Origin: Bacteroidales bacterium UBA4230
GTDB lineage: Bacteria; Bacteroidota; Bacteroidia; Bacteroidales; UBA932
Direction of reading: 5' to 3'
DNA length: 10,489 nucleotides
Assembly (NCBI GenBank): GCA_002395605.1
Contig: DGXO01000034.1
Coordinates: 63,577 to 74,065 of the forward strand
Made by a program: the position numbers and the translations under genes
Shown: in pieces, positions 1-7,291 of the stretch
How positions within the stretch are numbered: position 1 is the stretch's first letter
Layout of the letters: each line of letters opens with the position of its first letter
The notes under the pieces: generated by a model
The model's input: only the letters and a program-made list of their open reading frames with translations
Told to the model about the DNA's origin: nothing
Databases searched by the model: none

Positions 1-2
1 AC

Positions 3-21
3 TATGGCCGAAAGGGCCATA
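3..21. other. Perfect hairpin downstream of rlmH
   Basis: TATGGCC (3-9) pairs perfectly with GGCCATA (15-21) around a 5-nt loop. It lies about 37 bp beyond the rlmH stop on the minus strand, so it could be the stem of an rlmH terminator. The T-run that would prove this would fall outside the window, so the role is undecided. Confidence 0.3.
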
Positions 22-57
22 ATGACTATTGACGCGCTTTGCCGTATGAGACGGGAC

Positions 58-531
58 TTATTCATTGTGGTAGGGCTCTCCGCGGAGGATGGTAAACGCC
101 CGGTAAAGCTGCTCTGCAAAAACTGTGCGAACCATCTGGTGGGTGAACGTCATTTTGGAAAGGGACATCTTGGCGCGGGCCCTGGCATGGACGGCGGGAG
201 AGAAGCCGTACGCCCCTCCAACGGCAAAAACAAGGGTTTTAGTGCCCTGGAGCATGTATTTTTCCAACATTTCGGCAAACTCCGTAGAGCGGTATTCAAT
301 CCCGTGCTCGTCTAGAAGGATGAGGGTGTCCTGGGGCTGCAGATGCTTAAGGATAAGTTCCCCCTCCCGCTCTTTTATCTGGTCACGGCTCAGGGCCTGG
401 GCTTTTTTGAGCTCCGGAATTTCCGTCACTTTGAACGGGACATAGTGTTGCAACCTGGCCACATATACGTCCAGGCCTTCTTTCACCCATTTAACGTCCG
501 TTTTGCCAACGGTGAGAAGCTCAATGTTCAT
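58..531 (-). CDS. rlmH: RlmH, 23S rRNA (pseudouridine-1915-N3)-methyltransferase
   Basis: This 157-residue protein matches the RlmH family, SPOUT-fold enzymes that use S-adenosylmethionine to methylate pseudouridine 1915 in helix 69 of 23S rRNA on assembled ribosomes. Family landmarks are visible: the N-terminus MNIELLTVGKT, the segment LILLDEHG, the SAM-binding glycine loop FAVGGAYGF, the stretch LSKMTFTHQMVR, and the near-universal C-terminal PYHNE. The length agrees with the usual 155-160 residues. The frame is open further upstream, but the internal ATG at 529-531 gives the canonical N-terminus. A strong promoter box ends only 4 nt before it, which rules out the longer form. It is transcribed divergently from the DUF4783 gene. 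Identification is secure; cellular role is taken from family knowledge. Confidence 0.96.
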   Translation of the reverse strand: MNIELLTVGKTDVKWVKEGLDVYVARLQHYVPFKVTEIPELKKAQALSRDQIKEREGELILKHLQPQDTLILLDEHGIEYRSTEFAEMLEKYMLQGTKTLVFAVGGAYGFSPAVHARARAKMSLSKMTFTHQMVRTVFAEQLYRAFTILRGEPYHNE

Positions 532-535
532 ACGG

Positions 536-566
536 CAAATGTAACGATTCGGCTCGGAATTTGCAA
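536..566 (-). promoter_or_regulatory. Bacteroidetes-type promoter of rlmH
   Basis: On the minus strand, TTG (564-566 on the plus strand) is followed after exactly 20 bp by TACATTTG (536-543), matching the TAnnTTTG box of the Bacteroidetes primary sigma factor. Only 4 nt separate the box from the rlmH start codon, so transcription should begin at or next to the ATG. Confidence 0.75.
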
Positions 567-580
567 GTAAAGACAGCGGA

Positions 581-1039
581 ATGAAAAAGCATATTCTCAA
601 GATTGTCTTCCCGGCGGTGCTGCTCCTCTCCATGGGGCTGCACCTCACTGCCCAGACTCCGGCAAAGCCGGTCAAATCCTATATGTCCTCCCCTTCCCCG
701 GAGGGAGAGTTCTCCGTATTCACTTCCATCACAAAATATCTGGCCGCAGGGGATGTTGCATCCCTCTCCAGCTGGTTCGCGGACAACCTTGACATCAACG
801 TCCTGTCGTCTTCGCGCAACTGCTCCAAGGCTCAGGCCAGGCAGATTCTCCGCAATTTCTTCGGCACATATACTCCCCGCTCCTTCGAGGCCACCCATAA
901 GGCATCAGAGGCCAACAAAAAGTACCTCATAGGCATCCTCAACGCCGGCGGAGAGAACTTCCAGGTTACAATATATGCCACCTCTTCCGGAGGCGGCACA
1001 TATAAAATCCAACAGCTGGGTATTACCAGAAGTTATTAG
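581..1039 (+). CDS. DUF4783 family exported protein
   Basis: This 152-residue protein begins with a signal peptide: basic MKKH, a hydrophobic core to about residue 22, and likely cleavage near LTAQ (residues 22-25). The mature part, with FTSITKYLAAGDVASLSSWFADNLDINVL followed by a region ending GTYKIQQLGI, resembles DUF4783, a Bacteroidetes-restricted family of about 130-150 residues with an SnoaL/NTF2-like appearance. Its function is unknown; export to the periplasm is inferred from the signal. The gene is divergent from rlmH with 49 bp between starts, an arrangement I associate with Bacteroidales genomes. I see no convincing promoter box of its own: GGAATTTG at 556-563 is a weak match. Its stop lies 9 bp from the converging efp stop. 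Confidence 0.85.
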   Translation: MKKHILKIVFPAVLLLSMGLHLTAQTPAKPVKSYMSSPSPEGEFSVFTSITKYLAAGDVASLSSWFADNLDINVLSSSRNCSKAQARQILRNFFGTYTPRSFEATHKASEANKKYLIGILNAGGENFQVTIYATSSGGGTYKIQQLGITRSY

Positions 1040-1048
1040 CTTCCAGAC

Positions 1049-1618
1049 TTATTTAACCCTCTGGCCGTAAGAGCGGTCCGTGGTATTTACGGTAATGACT
1101 TCTCCGGTTTCGATGAACAGGGGAACCATGATCTTTGCACCGGTTTCAAGGGTGACTTCCTTGAGGGCGCTGGTGGAAGCGGTGTTGCCTTTGACGGCGG
1201 GTTCACTGTAGGTAACCTCCAGGGTTACGTAAGTGGGAAGCTCGCAGGTGAGGCAGCGTTCTTCGGGCTCTGTCATGTACATCATCTCCACCCTCTGACC
1301 CTCTTTCATGAGGTCTGCGTTTTCAACGACGTCGTGGGGAAGGGTGATCTGCTCATAGGTTTCCTCGTGCATGAAGTTGAAGGCCTCTCCATCATCATAA
1401 AGGAACTGATAGGGGCGACGCTCCACGGAAATGGTGTCAAGCTTTACGCCGGCGGTGAAGGTGTTCTCCAGGATGCGGCCGTTTTCAAGGTTGCGGAGCT
1501 TGGTTTTCACAAAAGCGGGGCCCTTGCCGGGTTTAACGTGCTGGAAGTACACTACAACGCAGGGTTTGCCGTTGAACATGAGGTACATTCCGTTTTTGAG
1601 ATCAGCAGTTGTTGCCAT
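1049..1618 (-). CDS. efp: Elongation factor P
   Basis: This 189-residue protein is EF-P, which enters the ribosomal E site and relieves stalling at consecutive prolines. All three beta-barrel domains are present at the normal length. The N-terminal KOW-like domain carries the loop HVKPGKGPAF, whose tip residue is Lys32; in other bacteria this position is post-translationally modified. A lysine rather than arginine speaks against EarP-type rhamnosylation; no modification enzyme is encoded in this window. The C-terminal domain contains the family signature GAKIMVPLFIETGEVITVNT. The ATG at 1616-1618 gives the standard N-terminus MATTADLKNG. The gene converges on the DUF4783 gene and diverges from the AsmA-like gene, with its own promoter about 42 nt upstream. 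Confidence 0.97.
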   Translation of the reverse strand: MATTADLKNGMYLMFNGKPCVVVYFQHVKPGKGPAFVKTKLRNLENGRILENTFTAGVKLDTISVERRPYQFLYDDGEAFNFMHEETYEQITLPHDVVENADLMKEGQRVEMMYMTEPEERCLTCELPTYVTLEVTYSEPAVKGNTASTSALKEVTLETGAKIMVPLFIETGEVITVNTTDRSYGQRVK

Positions 1619-1660
1619 AAAATTGGTATGTTTAGTTAAATATTATTTCCAAAAATCTCA

Positions 1661-1691
1661 CAAAAATAAGAATTTGTGACTTTTTCTGCAA
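1661..1691 (-). promoter_or_regulatory. Bacteroidetes-type promoter of efp
   Basis: On the minus strand TTG (plus 1689-1691) and TATTTTTG (plus 1661-1668) are separated by exactly 20 bp. The predicted 5' leader is roughly 35-40 nt and AT-rich, without a Shine-Dalgarno sequence, as is usual in this phylum. Confidence 0.75.
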
Positions 1692-1701
1692 ATTAAAATG
1701 T

Positions 1702-1709
1702 TATCTTTG
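1702..1709 (+). promoter_or_regulatory. -7 box before the AsmA-like operon
   Basis: TATCTTTG matches TAnnTTTG and ends 5 nt before the ATG at 1715, predicting a leaderless or nearly leaderless mRNA. No TTG sits at the ideal 20-bp spacing; the nearest TTTG (1673-1676) is 25 bp away, so the upstream half is weak. The site lies about 10 bp from the divergent efp promoter, so the two could compete for polymerase. Confidence 0.6.
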
Positions 1710-1714
1710 TATGG

Positions 1715-4700
1715 ATGAAAGCGGGAAAAGTAATACGGAACGTAGTTTTGACTGTGGCAGGGCTGCTTGTGGCACTCCTTGTTGCGCTCCAAATTATCCT
1801 TCGGCCTGCGGTCCTCACGCGGCTTGTAGGTAAGTTCGCCGCAGATTATGTAGAGGGAGACATCTCCTTCGGCAGCATAAAGGCCCACGTCCTGAAGAGT
1901 TTCCCCTTCCTTAACCTTGAGGCAAGCGACTTTGCCCTCACCTACCCCCATGAGCGTTATGCGCAGTTTGACACCATTTATCCGGACAGTGGCCGAAGGT
2001 TTTCCCTCCTCAAGGCCGGCCGCGGAGAAACGGTGGATACCCTGGCAAGTTTCCGGAACCTGAGCGTTTCCATAAACTACATGGACATAGTGCGCGGCAC
2101 GGGATACCACATTCGCAAAGCGGAACTTGCCCATCCACGCATTTTCGCCCACTACTATGACTCTTCGGCCGCAAACTGGGACATCCTGCCCATTGGCGGC
2201 CCCAAGAAAGACACCACCAAGAAGCCGCTTCCAAGGATAGTGGTGGAGAAGGTGCAAATGACAGAGAGGCCCTTCATTGTGTTCACAAACCCCCAGGACA
2301 CCATTCACGGGATGTTTACAATGCGGCGGCTGGGCCTGGACGGCCACATTGACACCCAAAACCTCCAGAAGGTTGCAACTGAGCTGGAAATTGATTCCCT
2401 GTTTGTCTCCGGCAGGCTTCCCGCAGACACCGTTGCGGTGGGGCTCCAGTCCCTAAGGGCCAAAGGGAAAGAACGCCATCTGGAGCTTGACGCCAAGGCG
2501 CAGGCCTGGCTGGCAACGGGGAGTTTCGGCAGGCTTAAAGTGCCAGTAGGCATATCCCTGGACGGGGATCTTCCGGAGCGCGCAGACGACTCCCTTCAGG
2601 TGGTCCTCAACCGCCTTGGGCTGGATATAAGCGTCCTTCACCTGGATGCTGAAGGCAGTGTCACGGCCGGGAAGGGAGCGTACAACCTTGACATTGACGC
2701 CCGCATAAAGGACTGTCCGCTTGGGGACATTATCAGTGAATACCGGAACAACGTAGCTATTTTCAAAAAGATAAAGACGGACGCCAAGCTCTCCCTCGAT
2801 GCCACCATAGACGGCGTTTACGGCGGCGGGAAAACTCCGGCAGTGGAGGCAAAGCTCCTGGTTCCTCCGGCAGCGCTTGACTACGAAGGCCTTGGCCGAA
2901 AAGGGCAGGTGGCGCTGGACGCAACTGTCACAACCGATGACCTCAAGGCGGTGGATGCCGATATCAAAAAGCTCTTCTTGGACTTCCTTGGGGCAAAGGT
3001 CAATCTAAAGGGCGGGGTCCGGGACATCCTTGGAGAAGACCCCCTCATTGCATTTGACGGCACGGCAAGGGCCCGCGTAGACTCTCTCACAAACGCTTTC
3101 ACCGCAGAGCGCGGCATTTCCGGCACCGGCGCCATAGACGCTCAGCTTCACGGAAAGGTGAGGTTGTCCCAGCTTGACATGAGCCGGATTGGCTCCGCGG
3201 ACATCCTTTGCAAGCTTCAGGGAACGGACCTCTCCGTGCAGGACGCCCCAGACAGCATAGATGCCGTAATTCCAAAACTGGACGTGGAGCTTGCCACAAA
3301 GGCCAACAAGATAGACCGTAACATCCGCCAGGGGGCACGCGTGCTGGCCCTGAAGGTAAATACAGACTCCCTGAAAGCCCAGTACGGGAACCTTAGGATA
3401 AATGGCAAGGACGTCCTCGTGCTCCTCCAGAATTCGGCCGATATCCTCAAAAAGCGAAAGGAACTGACGCCCCTCATGGGTCTTGCGAAACTTGGGAACC
3501 TGAGGCTGCGGGACTCTGAGGGCATGAGCGTGCACCTTGCGGAGAACACGGAGACTTTCCGCATAAGCCCGGCCACGGCTTCCCGGCCCACTCCAAGGCT
3601 CAGCCTTACTTCAGAATCCGGCCGCATAAGGTTCAGAAGCGGACATAACCTTTATATCCTGAGGTCCCTGAAATTCGATGCCGGGGCATCCAAGCACCAA
3701 TCCAGAAGAGGTAGCACCGCCCGCCGGAACCGTATCCTGGACTCCCTCCAAAGGGTGTATCCGGGTGTGCCCAGGGACTCCCTGTTCAAGAAAGCCAGAA
3801 TGGAGCGGATGGCCCGCGCACTCACAGACGACTTTTCGGCCAACGACATAAAGATCAGCCTCTCCAAGGCCATCCAGGGCTATGTGAAGGACTGGGACAT
3901 TGAGGGCAACCTTAGCCTTGCAAGCGGCAGGGTGTTCACCCCGGCGTTCCCGCTAAGGACCGGCATTGCCAACGTAAGCGGCTCATTTGACAACGACACC
4001 CTTGACCTTCAGAACATTACCATAAAGGCCGGGCAGTCGGACGTTTCGGCAAAAGCCCTTCTCACCGGGCTTAGGAGGGCACTCATAGGCCGCGGAAAGA
4101 GCCATCTTAAACTTAAGGCCGATGTCTCTTCCAACTACCTGGAGGCCAACGAACTTATGAGGGCGTACGCCTACTACAGTTCCTACGAGCCGGGAAAGGG
4201 CCTGGACGACGCCTCGGATGAATCGGTGCAGGCGGCAGCGGCAACGGAGCTCCCGGATTCGGCCGGCAGCAAACTCATTGTGATACCCTCCAACCTGGAT
4301 GTTGACTTCACCCTGGAGGCCAGCGGCATAAAGTACGACAGCCTCCTCATAAACTGGGCGGCCGCAGATATCGCCATGAGGGACCGCACCCTGCAGGTGA
4401 CAAACGCCATCGCGGCCTCCAACATGGGAGACCTCTACTTTGAAGGATTTTACTCCACGCGCAACAAACGGGACATTTCGGCCGGGTTCGACCTCAACCT
4501 CGTGAATATCACGGCCGAAAAAGTGATTACGCTGTTCCCGGCCGTGGATACCCTCATGCCCATGCTCACAAGCTTTGACGGAGACCTTGACTGCGAGCTT
4601 GCCGCCACAACGCAGATAGACACCAACATGAACCTGGTGATTCCGTCCGTGGATGGCATCCTGAAGATTTCCGGCAATGACCTTAATCTGCGTGACAGCA

Positions 4701-5299
4701 AGGACTTCACCAAGATTGCCAGGCTCCTGATGTTCCGTGACAAGAAGAAGGCCCACATAGACAACATGTCCGTGACGGGCATGATGAGAAACAACCAGAT
4801 AGACATCTTCCCGTTTGTCTTGAAGGTAGACCGCTATATGGTGGCGGCAAGCGGCGTGCAGAAACTTGACGAATGGCTGGATTACCACATTTCCGTGATA
4901 AAGTCGCCGCTCCTCATAAAATTCGGCCTCAATGCATGTGGCAAGGACTTTGACCATATAAAGTACGGGCTTTCAAGGGCCAGGTACCGCAATGCCAATG
5001 TCCCGGTGTTCACCAAGCAGATGGACACCGTGCAGTATTCCCTGCTTGCCGCCATCCACAATATCTTTGAACTTGGAGTGGAGAAAGCCATGGCCGAAAA
5101 CCGCGCCGCAGAGTACCTGAGGCAGCAGGGGCAGGCTTCGGCCACGGAAGAAATATCGGAGGAGGAGCTTGAGAGCGCCGCGGAGGAGATGGCCGGATTC
5201 CAGGAGGGCGTGCTGTCCGGTGTTGAAGCCCGCAGGGAGGCCCTGAAGCAGGAGATTCTAAGGCTCCAGAAAGAAGTAGCCGCAGCAAATGAACAGTGA
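1715..5299 (+). CDS. Large AsmA-like protein (TamB/YhdP-like superfamily)
   Basis: This 1194-residue protein begins with a short basic stretch and one membrane segment (about residues 8-28), then a long periplasmic region. The first periplasmic part (GDISFGSIKAHVLKSFPFLN, then repeated Asp-rich beta-strand units) is typical of AsmA-type N-terminal domains. The last third, with Asp/Asn-rich strands and the sequence DGDLDCELAATTQID, fits the AsmA-like C-terminal domain. Residues around 657-700 form a basic insertion, and the final 50 or so residues are a Glu/Lys-rich probable coiled coil. Relatives in Enterobacteria (TamB, YhdP, YdbH) are long beta-groove proteins that move phospholipids to the outer membrane; the same job here is inference. 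It is the first gene of an operon and overlaps prmA by 11 nt. An ATG at 1711 is out of frame. Confidence 0.85.
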   Translation: MKAGKVIRNVVLTVAGLLVALLVALQIILRPAVLTRLVGKFAADYVEGDISFGSIKAHVLKSFPFLNLEASDFALTYPHERYAQFDTIYPDSGRRFSLLKAGRGETVDTLASFRNLSVSINYMDIVRGTGYHIRKAELAHPRIFAHYYDSSAANWDILPIGGPKKDTTKKPLPRIVVEKVQMTERPFIVFTNPQDTIHGMFTMRRLGLDGHIDTQNLQKVATELEIDSLFVSGRLPADTVAVGLQSLRAKGKERHLELDAKAQAWLATGSFGRLKVPVGISLDGDLPERADDSLQVVLNRLGLDISVLHLDAEGSVTAGKGAYNLDIDARIKDCPLGDIISEYRNNVAIFKKIKTDAKLSLDATIDGVYGGGKTPAVEAKLLVPPAALDYEGLGRKGQVALDATVTTDDLKAVDADIKKLFLDFLGAKVNLKGGVRDILGEDPLIAFDGTARARVDSLTNAFTAERGISGTGAIDAQLHGKVRLSQLDMSRIGSADILCKLQGTDLSVQDAPDSIDAVIPKLDVELATKANKIDRNIRQGARVLALKVNTDSLKAQYGNLRINGKDVLVLLQNSADILKKRKELTPLMGLAKLGNLRLRDSEGMSVHLAENTETFRISPATASRPTPRLSLTSESGRIRFRSGHNLYILRSLKFDAGASKHQSRRGSTARRNRILDSLQRVYPGVPRDSLFKKARMERMARALTDDFSANDIKISLSKAIQGYVKDWDIEGNLSLASGRVFTPAFPLRTGIANVSGSFDNDTLDLQNITIKAGQSDVSAKALLTGLRRALIGRGKSHLKLKADVSSNYLEANELMRAYAYYSSYEPGKGLDDASDESVQAAAATELPDSAGSKLIVIPSNLDVDFTLEASGIKYDSLLINWAAADIAMRDRTLQVTNAIAASNMGDLYFEGFYSTRNKRDISAGFDLNLVNITAEKVITLFPAVDTLMPMLTSFDGDLDCELAATTQIDTNMNLVIPSVDGILKISGNDLNLRDSKDFTKIARLLMFRDKKKAHIDNMSVTGMMRNNQIDIFPFVLKVDRYMVAASGVQKLDEWLDYHISVIKSPLLIKFGLNACGKDFDHIKYGLSRARYRNANVPVFTKQMDTVQYSLLAAIHNIFELGVEKAMAENRAAEYLRQQGQASATEEISEEELESAAEEMAGFQEGVLSGVEARREALKQEILRLQKEVAAANEQ

Positions 5300-6128
5300 A
5301 GAATATATTGAAGTCAGCGTGAGGCTAAGCCCGTTTTCAGAGGAGACCGCCGAAATTATCATGGCCGAACTCTCTGAACTTCCTTTTGACTCCTTTGTGA
5401 CGGAAGAGCCTTTCCTAAAGTGCTATATCCAGAAAGATGCCTACAAGGCTTCCGATGTAAAGGTTGTCCTGAGCGGCTTCCCTTCGGCCTCATTTACGGC
5501 CGCCTTGGTGCAGGGGCAAAACTGGAACAAGGCCTGGGAAGAGTCGTTTGAGCCCATTGTGGTGGACGGGGTGGTTACCGTGAAGGCGCCGTTCAACAAG
5601 GATGTCCCCCGCACCCGCTACAATATCTGGATAGACCCCAAGATGGCTTTCGGCACGGGGTATCACCACACCACTTATATGATGATGAGCCGGATGCTGG
5701 GGCTGCCGGTGCGTGGCGCATACGTCTGCGACGCCGGTTGCGGCACAGCCATCCTGGCCATCCTGGCGGCCAAAATGGGGGCACGGAAGGTGTTCGCCTA
5801 CGACATTGACCTTGTAGCGGCCCGCAGCGCTTGGGGCAATTGCAGGTGGAACAAGGTGGGCACAAGGGTGGAGACCGCCTGCGGGGATGCCTCGCTGCTG
5901 CAGATGGGCACCTACGACATCCTTCTTGCCAACATTCACCGAAATATAGTAATTGAAGACATGCCCACATATGCGCGGTCTCTTCGCCGTGGCGGGCATC
6001 TTCTCCTGAGCGGTTTCTTTGAGGCCGATGTCCCGGCTGTTACCGCCGCCGCCCTTGATGCCGGGCTTGTTCCCGCCGGAGAGTCCTTCCGCGAGGGCTG
6101 GGCGTGCCTTGAATTCCGTAAGAAATGA
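5289..6128 (+). CDS. prmA: PrmA, ribosomal protein L11 methyltransferase
   Basis: This 279-residue protein matches PrmA, which uses S-adenosylmethionine to trimethylate ribosomal protein L11 at several amino groups. An N-terminal substrate-recognition domain (about 1-75) is followed by the linker NWNKAWEESFEPI (78-90) and the diagnostic DPKMAFGTGYHHTT (116-129). The class I methyltransferase motif CDAGCGTAILAI (147-158), the acidic motif II YDID (171-174) and the catalytic-loop equivalent ANIHRN (214-219) follow. Length is slightly below the approximately 290 residues of the E. coli enzyme. The start codon lies inside the end of the AsmA-like gene (11-nt overlap), and its stop overlaps the next start as ATGA, so translation of all three genes is probably coupled. 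Identification is secure; the pairing with an AsmA-like gene has no obvious functional logic. Confidence 0.95.
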   Translation: MNSEEYIEVSVRLSPFSEETAEIIMAELSELPFDSFVTEEPFLKCYIQKDAYKASDVKVVLSGFPSASFTAALVQGQNWNKAWEESFEPIVVDGVVTVKAPFNKDVPRTRYNIWIDPKMAFGTGYHHTTYMMMSRMLGLPVRGAYVCDAGCGTAILAILAAKMGARKVFAYDIDLVAARSAWGNCRWNKVGTRVETACGDASLLQMGTYDILLANIHRNIVIEDMPTYARSLRRGGHLLLSGFFEADVPAVTAAALDAGLVPAGESFREGWACLEFRKK

Positions 6129-6820
6129 GTAGCATAGTTAGCGCAGAAACTATGCACAAGGCCATATTGGAGTATGGTCTGGTGCCGTTTTTCGGGAATC
6201 CCATAGCCGGTTATTCCATAGAGGAGATGACTCCCCGGGAGTACTGGTTTGACGGTGAGGCCGACACCCTTGGCCCCTGGGACTGGAAAATAGACTGCGT
6301 GGAAAGCGGAGACATCCTTTACGGAAAGTTCCTTTGCGGCGGCAAGGCTGCGTTTGCTACGCCTGAGTGGTACCGGGAACTTAGGAACTACAGGCAGTCA
6401 CTGGAGAAATACGCCCTTCAGCCCGGAGCGCAGACTGCCGTAATGGATTATGTGAGTGAGCATGGCGCAATTACCGTAAAAGAGGTACGCGCCCTTCTTG
6501 GCATTAAAAAGAGTGCGGCCGATGCCCTCCTTACACGGCTCCAGATGCAGTGCCGGATAGTGCTTGGCAACATGACACGCGTTTATCGCGGCCCTGATCT
6601 CAGCTATAGCGGCTGGCAGGTAGCATCCTTCTGCCGCCCGGAAGACCTAATGGATTCGGCCGGTTTCCCGGGTGCCCCCGCTGGCTTCCCCTTCGCCTCT
6701 GACGGCGGGGCCCTTGAGTGCTCCCACTCCCCTTCCGAGTCTTATGAGATGCTGTCCCAGCACATAATTCGGCTCACCGGTGAAACTTCTCCCGGGCTTA
6801 TTGCAAAGATTTTAGGATAA
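6125..6820 (+). CDS. AlkZ-related winged-helix-like protein, function unknown
   Basis: This 231-residue protein resembles short proteins often labelled AlkZ-related. The cue is the segment around residues 50-90 (PWDWKIDCVESGDILYGKF, then an EWYRELRNYR helix), followed by a probable winged-helix domain at about 100-155 (MDYVSEHGAITVKEVRALLG, then KKSAADALLTRLQ). AlkZ/YcaQ proteins are HTH_42-fold DNA glycosylases that unhook interstrand crosslinks, but they are much longer. I do not see the catalytic QxQ motif that full AlkZ enzymes use, so glycosylase activity should not be assumed. DNA binding or a repair-related role is inference from fold resemblance. It is the third gene of the operon, with an ATGA overlap to prmA. 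The tRNA promoter lies over its last codons. Confidence 0.6.
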   Translation: MSSIVSAETMHKAILEYGLVPFFGNPIAGYSIEEMTPREYWFDGEADTLGPWDWKIDCVESGDILYGKFLCGGKAAFATPEWYRELRNYRQSLEKYALQPGAQTAVMDYVSEHGAITVKEVRALLGIKKSAADALLTRLQMQCRIVLGNMTRVYRGPDLSYSGWQVASFCRPEDLMDSAGFPGAPAGFPFASDGGALECSHSPSESYEMLSQHIIRLTGETSPGLIAKILG

Positions 6821-6833
6821 TTTTGTATCTTTG
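6801..6833 (+). promoter_or_regulatory. Promoter of tRNA-Leu
   Basis: TTG (6801-6803) and TATCTTTG (6826-6833) are separated by 22 bp, slightly longer than ideal. The -7 box ends 15 nt before the mature tRNA 5' end. The upstream half lies inside the end of the preceding coding region. Confidence 0.6.
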
Positions 6834-6848
6834 CAGTCCTGAATCTTT

Positions 6849-6930
6849 GCGGGCGTGTTGGAATTGGTAGACAACCCAGACTTAGGATCTGGTGCAGCAA
6901 TGCGTATGGGTTCGAGTCCCTTCGCCCGCA
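6849..6930 (+). tRNA. tRNA-Leu (anticodon UAG)
   Basis: The 82-nt sequence folds as a class II tRNA. The acceptor stem GCGGGCG pairs with CGCCCGC. The D stem is TTG/CAA. The anticodon stem CCAGA (6876-6880) pairs with TCTGG (6888-6892) around CTTAGGA, giving anticodon TAG at 6883-6885, which reads CUA leucine codons. A long variable arm contains GCA/TGC, and the T loop is TTCGAGT. The discriminator is A and no CCA is encoded. The T stem (ATGGG/CCCTT) has one T-T mismatch in its second pair. The 3' end resembles the direct repeats at 7886 and 10356. Confidence 0.95.
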
Positions 6931-6931
6931 C

Positions 6932-6958
6932 AAAACTCCCGGCAGAGGGAGTTTTTTT
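6932..6958 (+). terminator. Rho-independent terminator after tRNA-Leu
   Basis: AAAACTCCC (6932-6940) pairs with GGGAGTTTT (6947-6955) around a 6-nt loop, and the T-run continues to 6958. It begins 2 nt after the tRNA 3' end. Confidence 0.85.
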
Positions 6959-6970
6959 GTGTCTTTTTTG

Positions 6971-6978
6971 TATATTTG
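6971..6978 (+). promoter_or_regulatory. -7 box before the DUF6922/AbiEii pair
   Basis: TATATTTG matches TAnnTTTG and ends 7 nt before the ATG at 6986. No TTG lies at the right distance upstream, because that region is the tRNA terminator. The promoter may therefore be weak or activator-dependent. Confidence 0.5.
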
Positions 6979-6985
6979 CGAAGAT

Positions 6986-7291
6986 ATGTCTAAGAAAGAG
7001 TGCATACAAGGCTTTTCGGACTACATCTTCTGGGATGTGGACCGATCTTCCATTGATCCATCGGCAAATGCTTCATTCATTGTCAAAAGAGTATTGGAAT
7101 ACGGCCAATACGAAGACTGGAAGCATCTGCTCGCATATTATGGTCTTGATAGTATCGTCGATACTGCCAAGAAACTGAGAACACTCGACGCAAAAGCTCT
7201 TTCTTTTATAAGCACCGTTTCCAGAACCCCTATCGAACAGTTCCGATGCTACAATACCAGACAATCTATCCCGCAACACTCCAGCTTCTGA
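6986..7291 (+). CDS. DUF6922 protein, presumed antitoxin partner of AbiEii
   Basis: This 101-residue protein matches the pattern of DUF6922, a short Bacteroidetes family: YIFWDVDRSSID at 13-24, FIVKRVLEYGQYEDWKHLL at 31-49, then a YYGLDSIV segment. Members usually sit directly upstream of an AbiEii/AbiGii-type nucleotidyltransferase gene, as here, where the two overlap by 46 nt. This placement suggests it is the antitoxin or regulator of the pair; the function is inferred from neighbourhood only. The frame is open from a GTG at 6959, but that start would place the -7 box inside the gene, so the ATG at 6986 is preferred. The last 15 or so residues lie in the overlap and look poorly constrained. 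Confidence 0.75.
   Translation: MSKKECIQGFSDYIFWDVDRSSIDPSANASFIVKRVLEYGQYEDWKHLLAYYGLDSIVDTAKKLRTLDAKALSFISTVSRTPIEQFRCYNTRQSIPQHSSF

Noticed and set aside
58..675. A 205-residue version of RlmH starting at 675
   Set aside because: The extra 48 residues lie antisense to the DUF4783 signal peptide and upstream of the rlmH promoter. The family N-terminus begins at the internal ATG at 531.
3983..4957. A 324-codon open frame on the minus strand inside the AsmA-like gene
   Set aside because: It is opposite a well-supported gene, His/Val/Gly-rich in the manner of antisense translation, and shows no family motif.
6959..6985. GTG start giving a DUF6922 protein 9 residues longer
   Set aside because: The -7 promoter box at 6971-6978 would lie inside the gene, and the extra residues derive from the terminator tail region.
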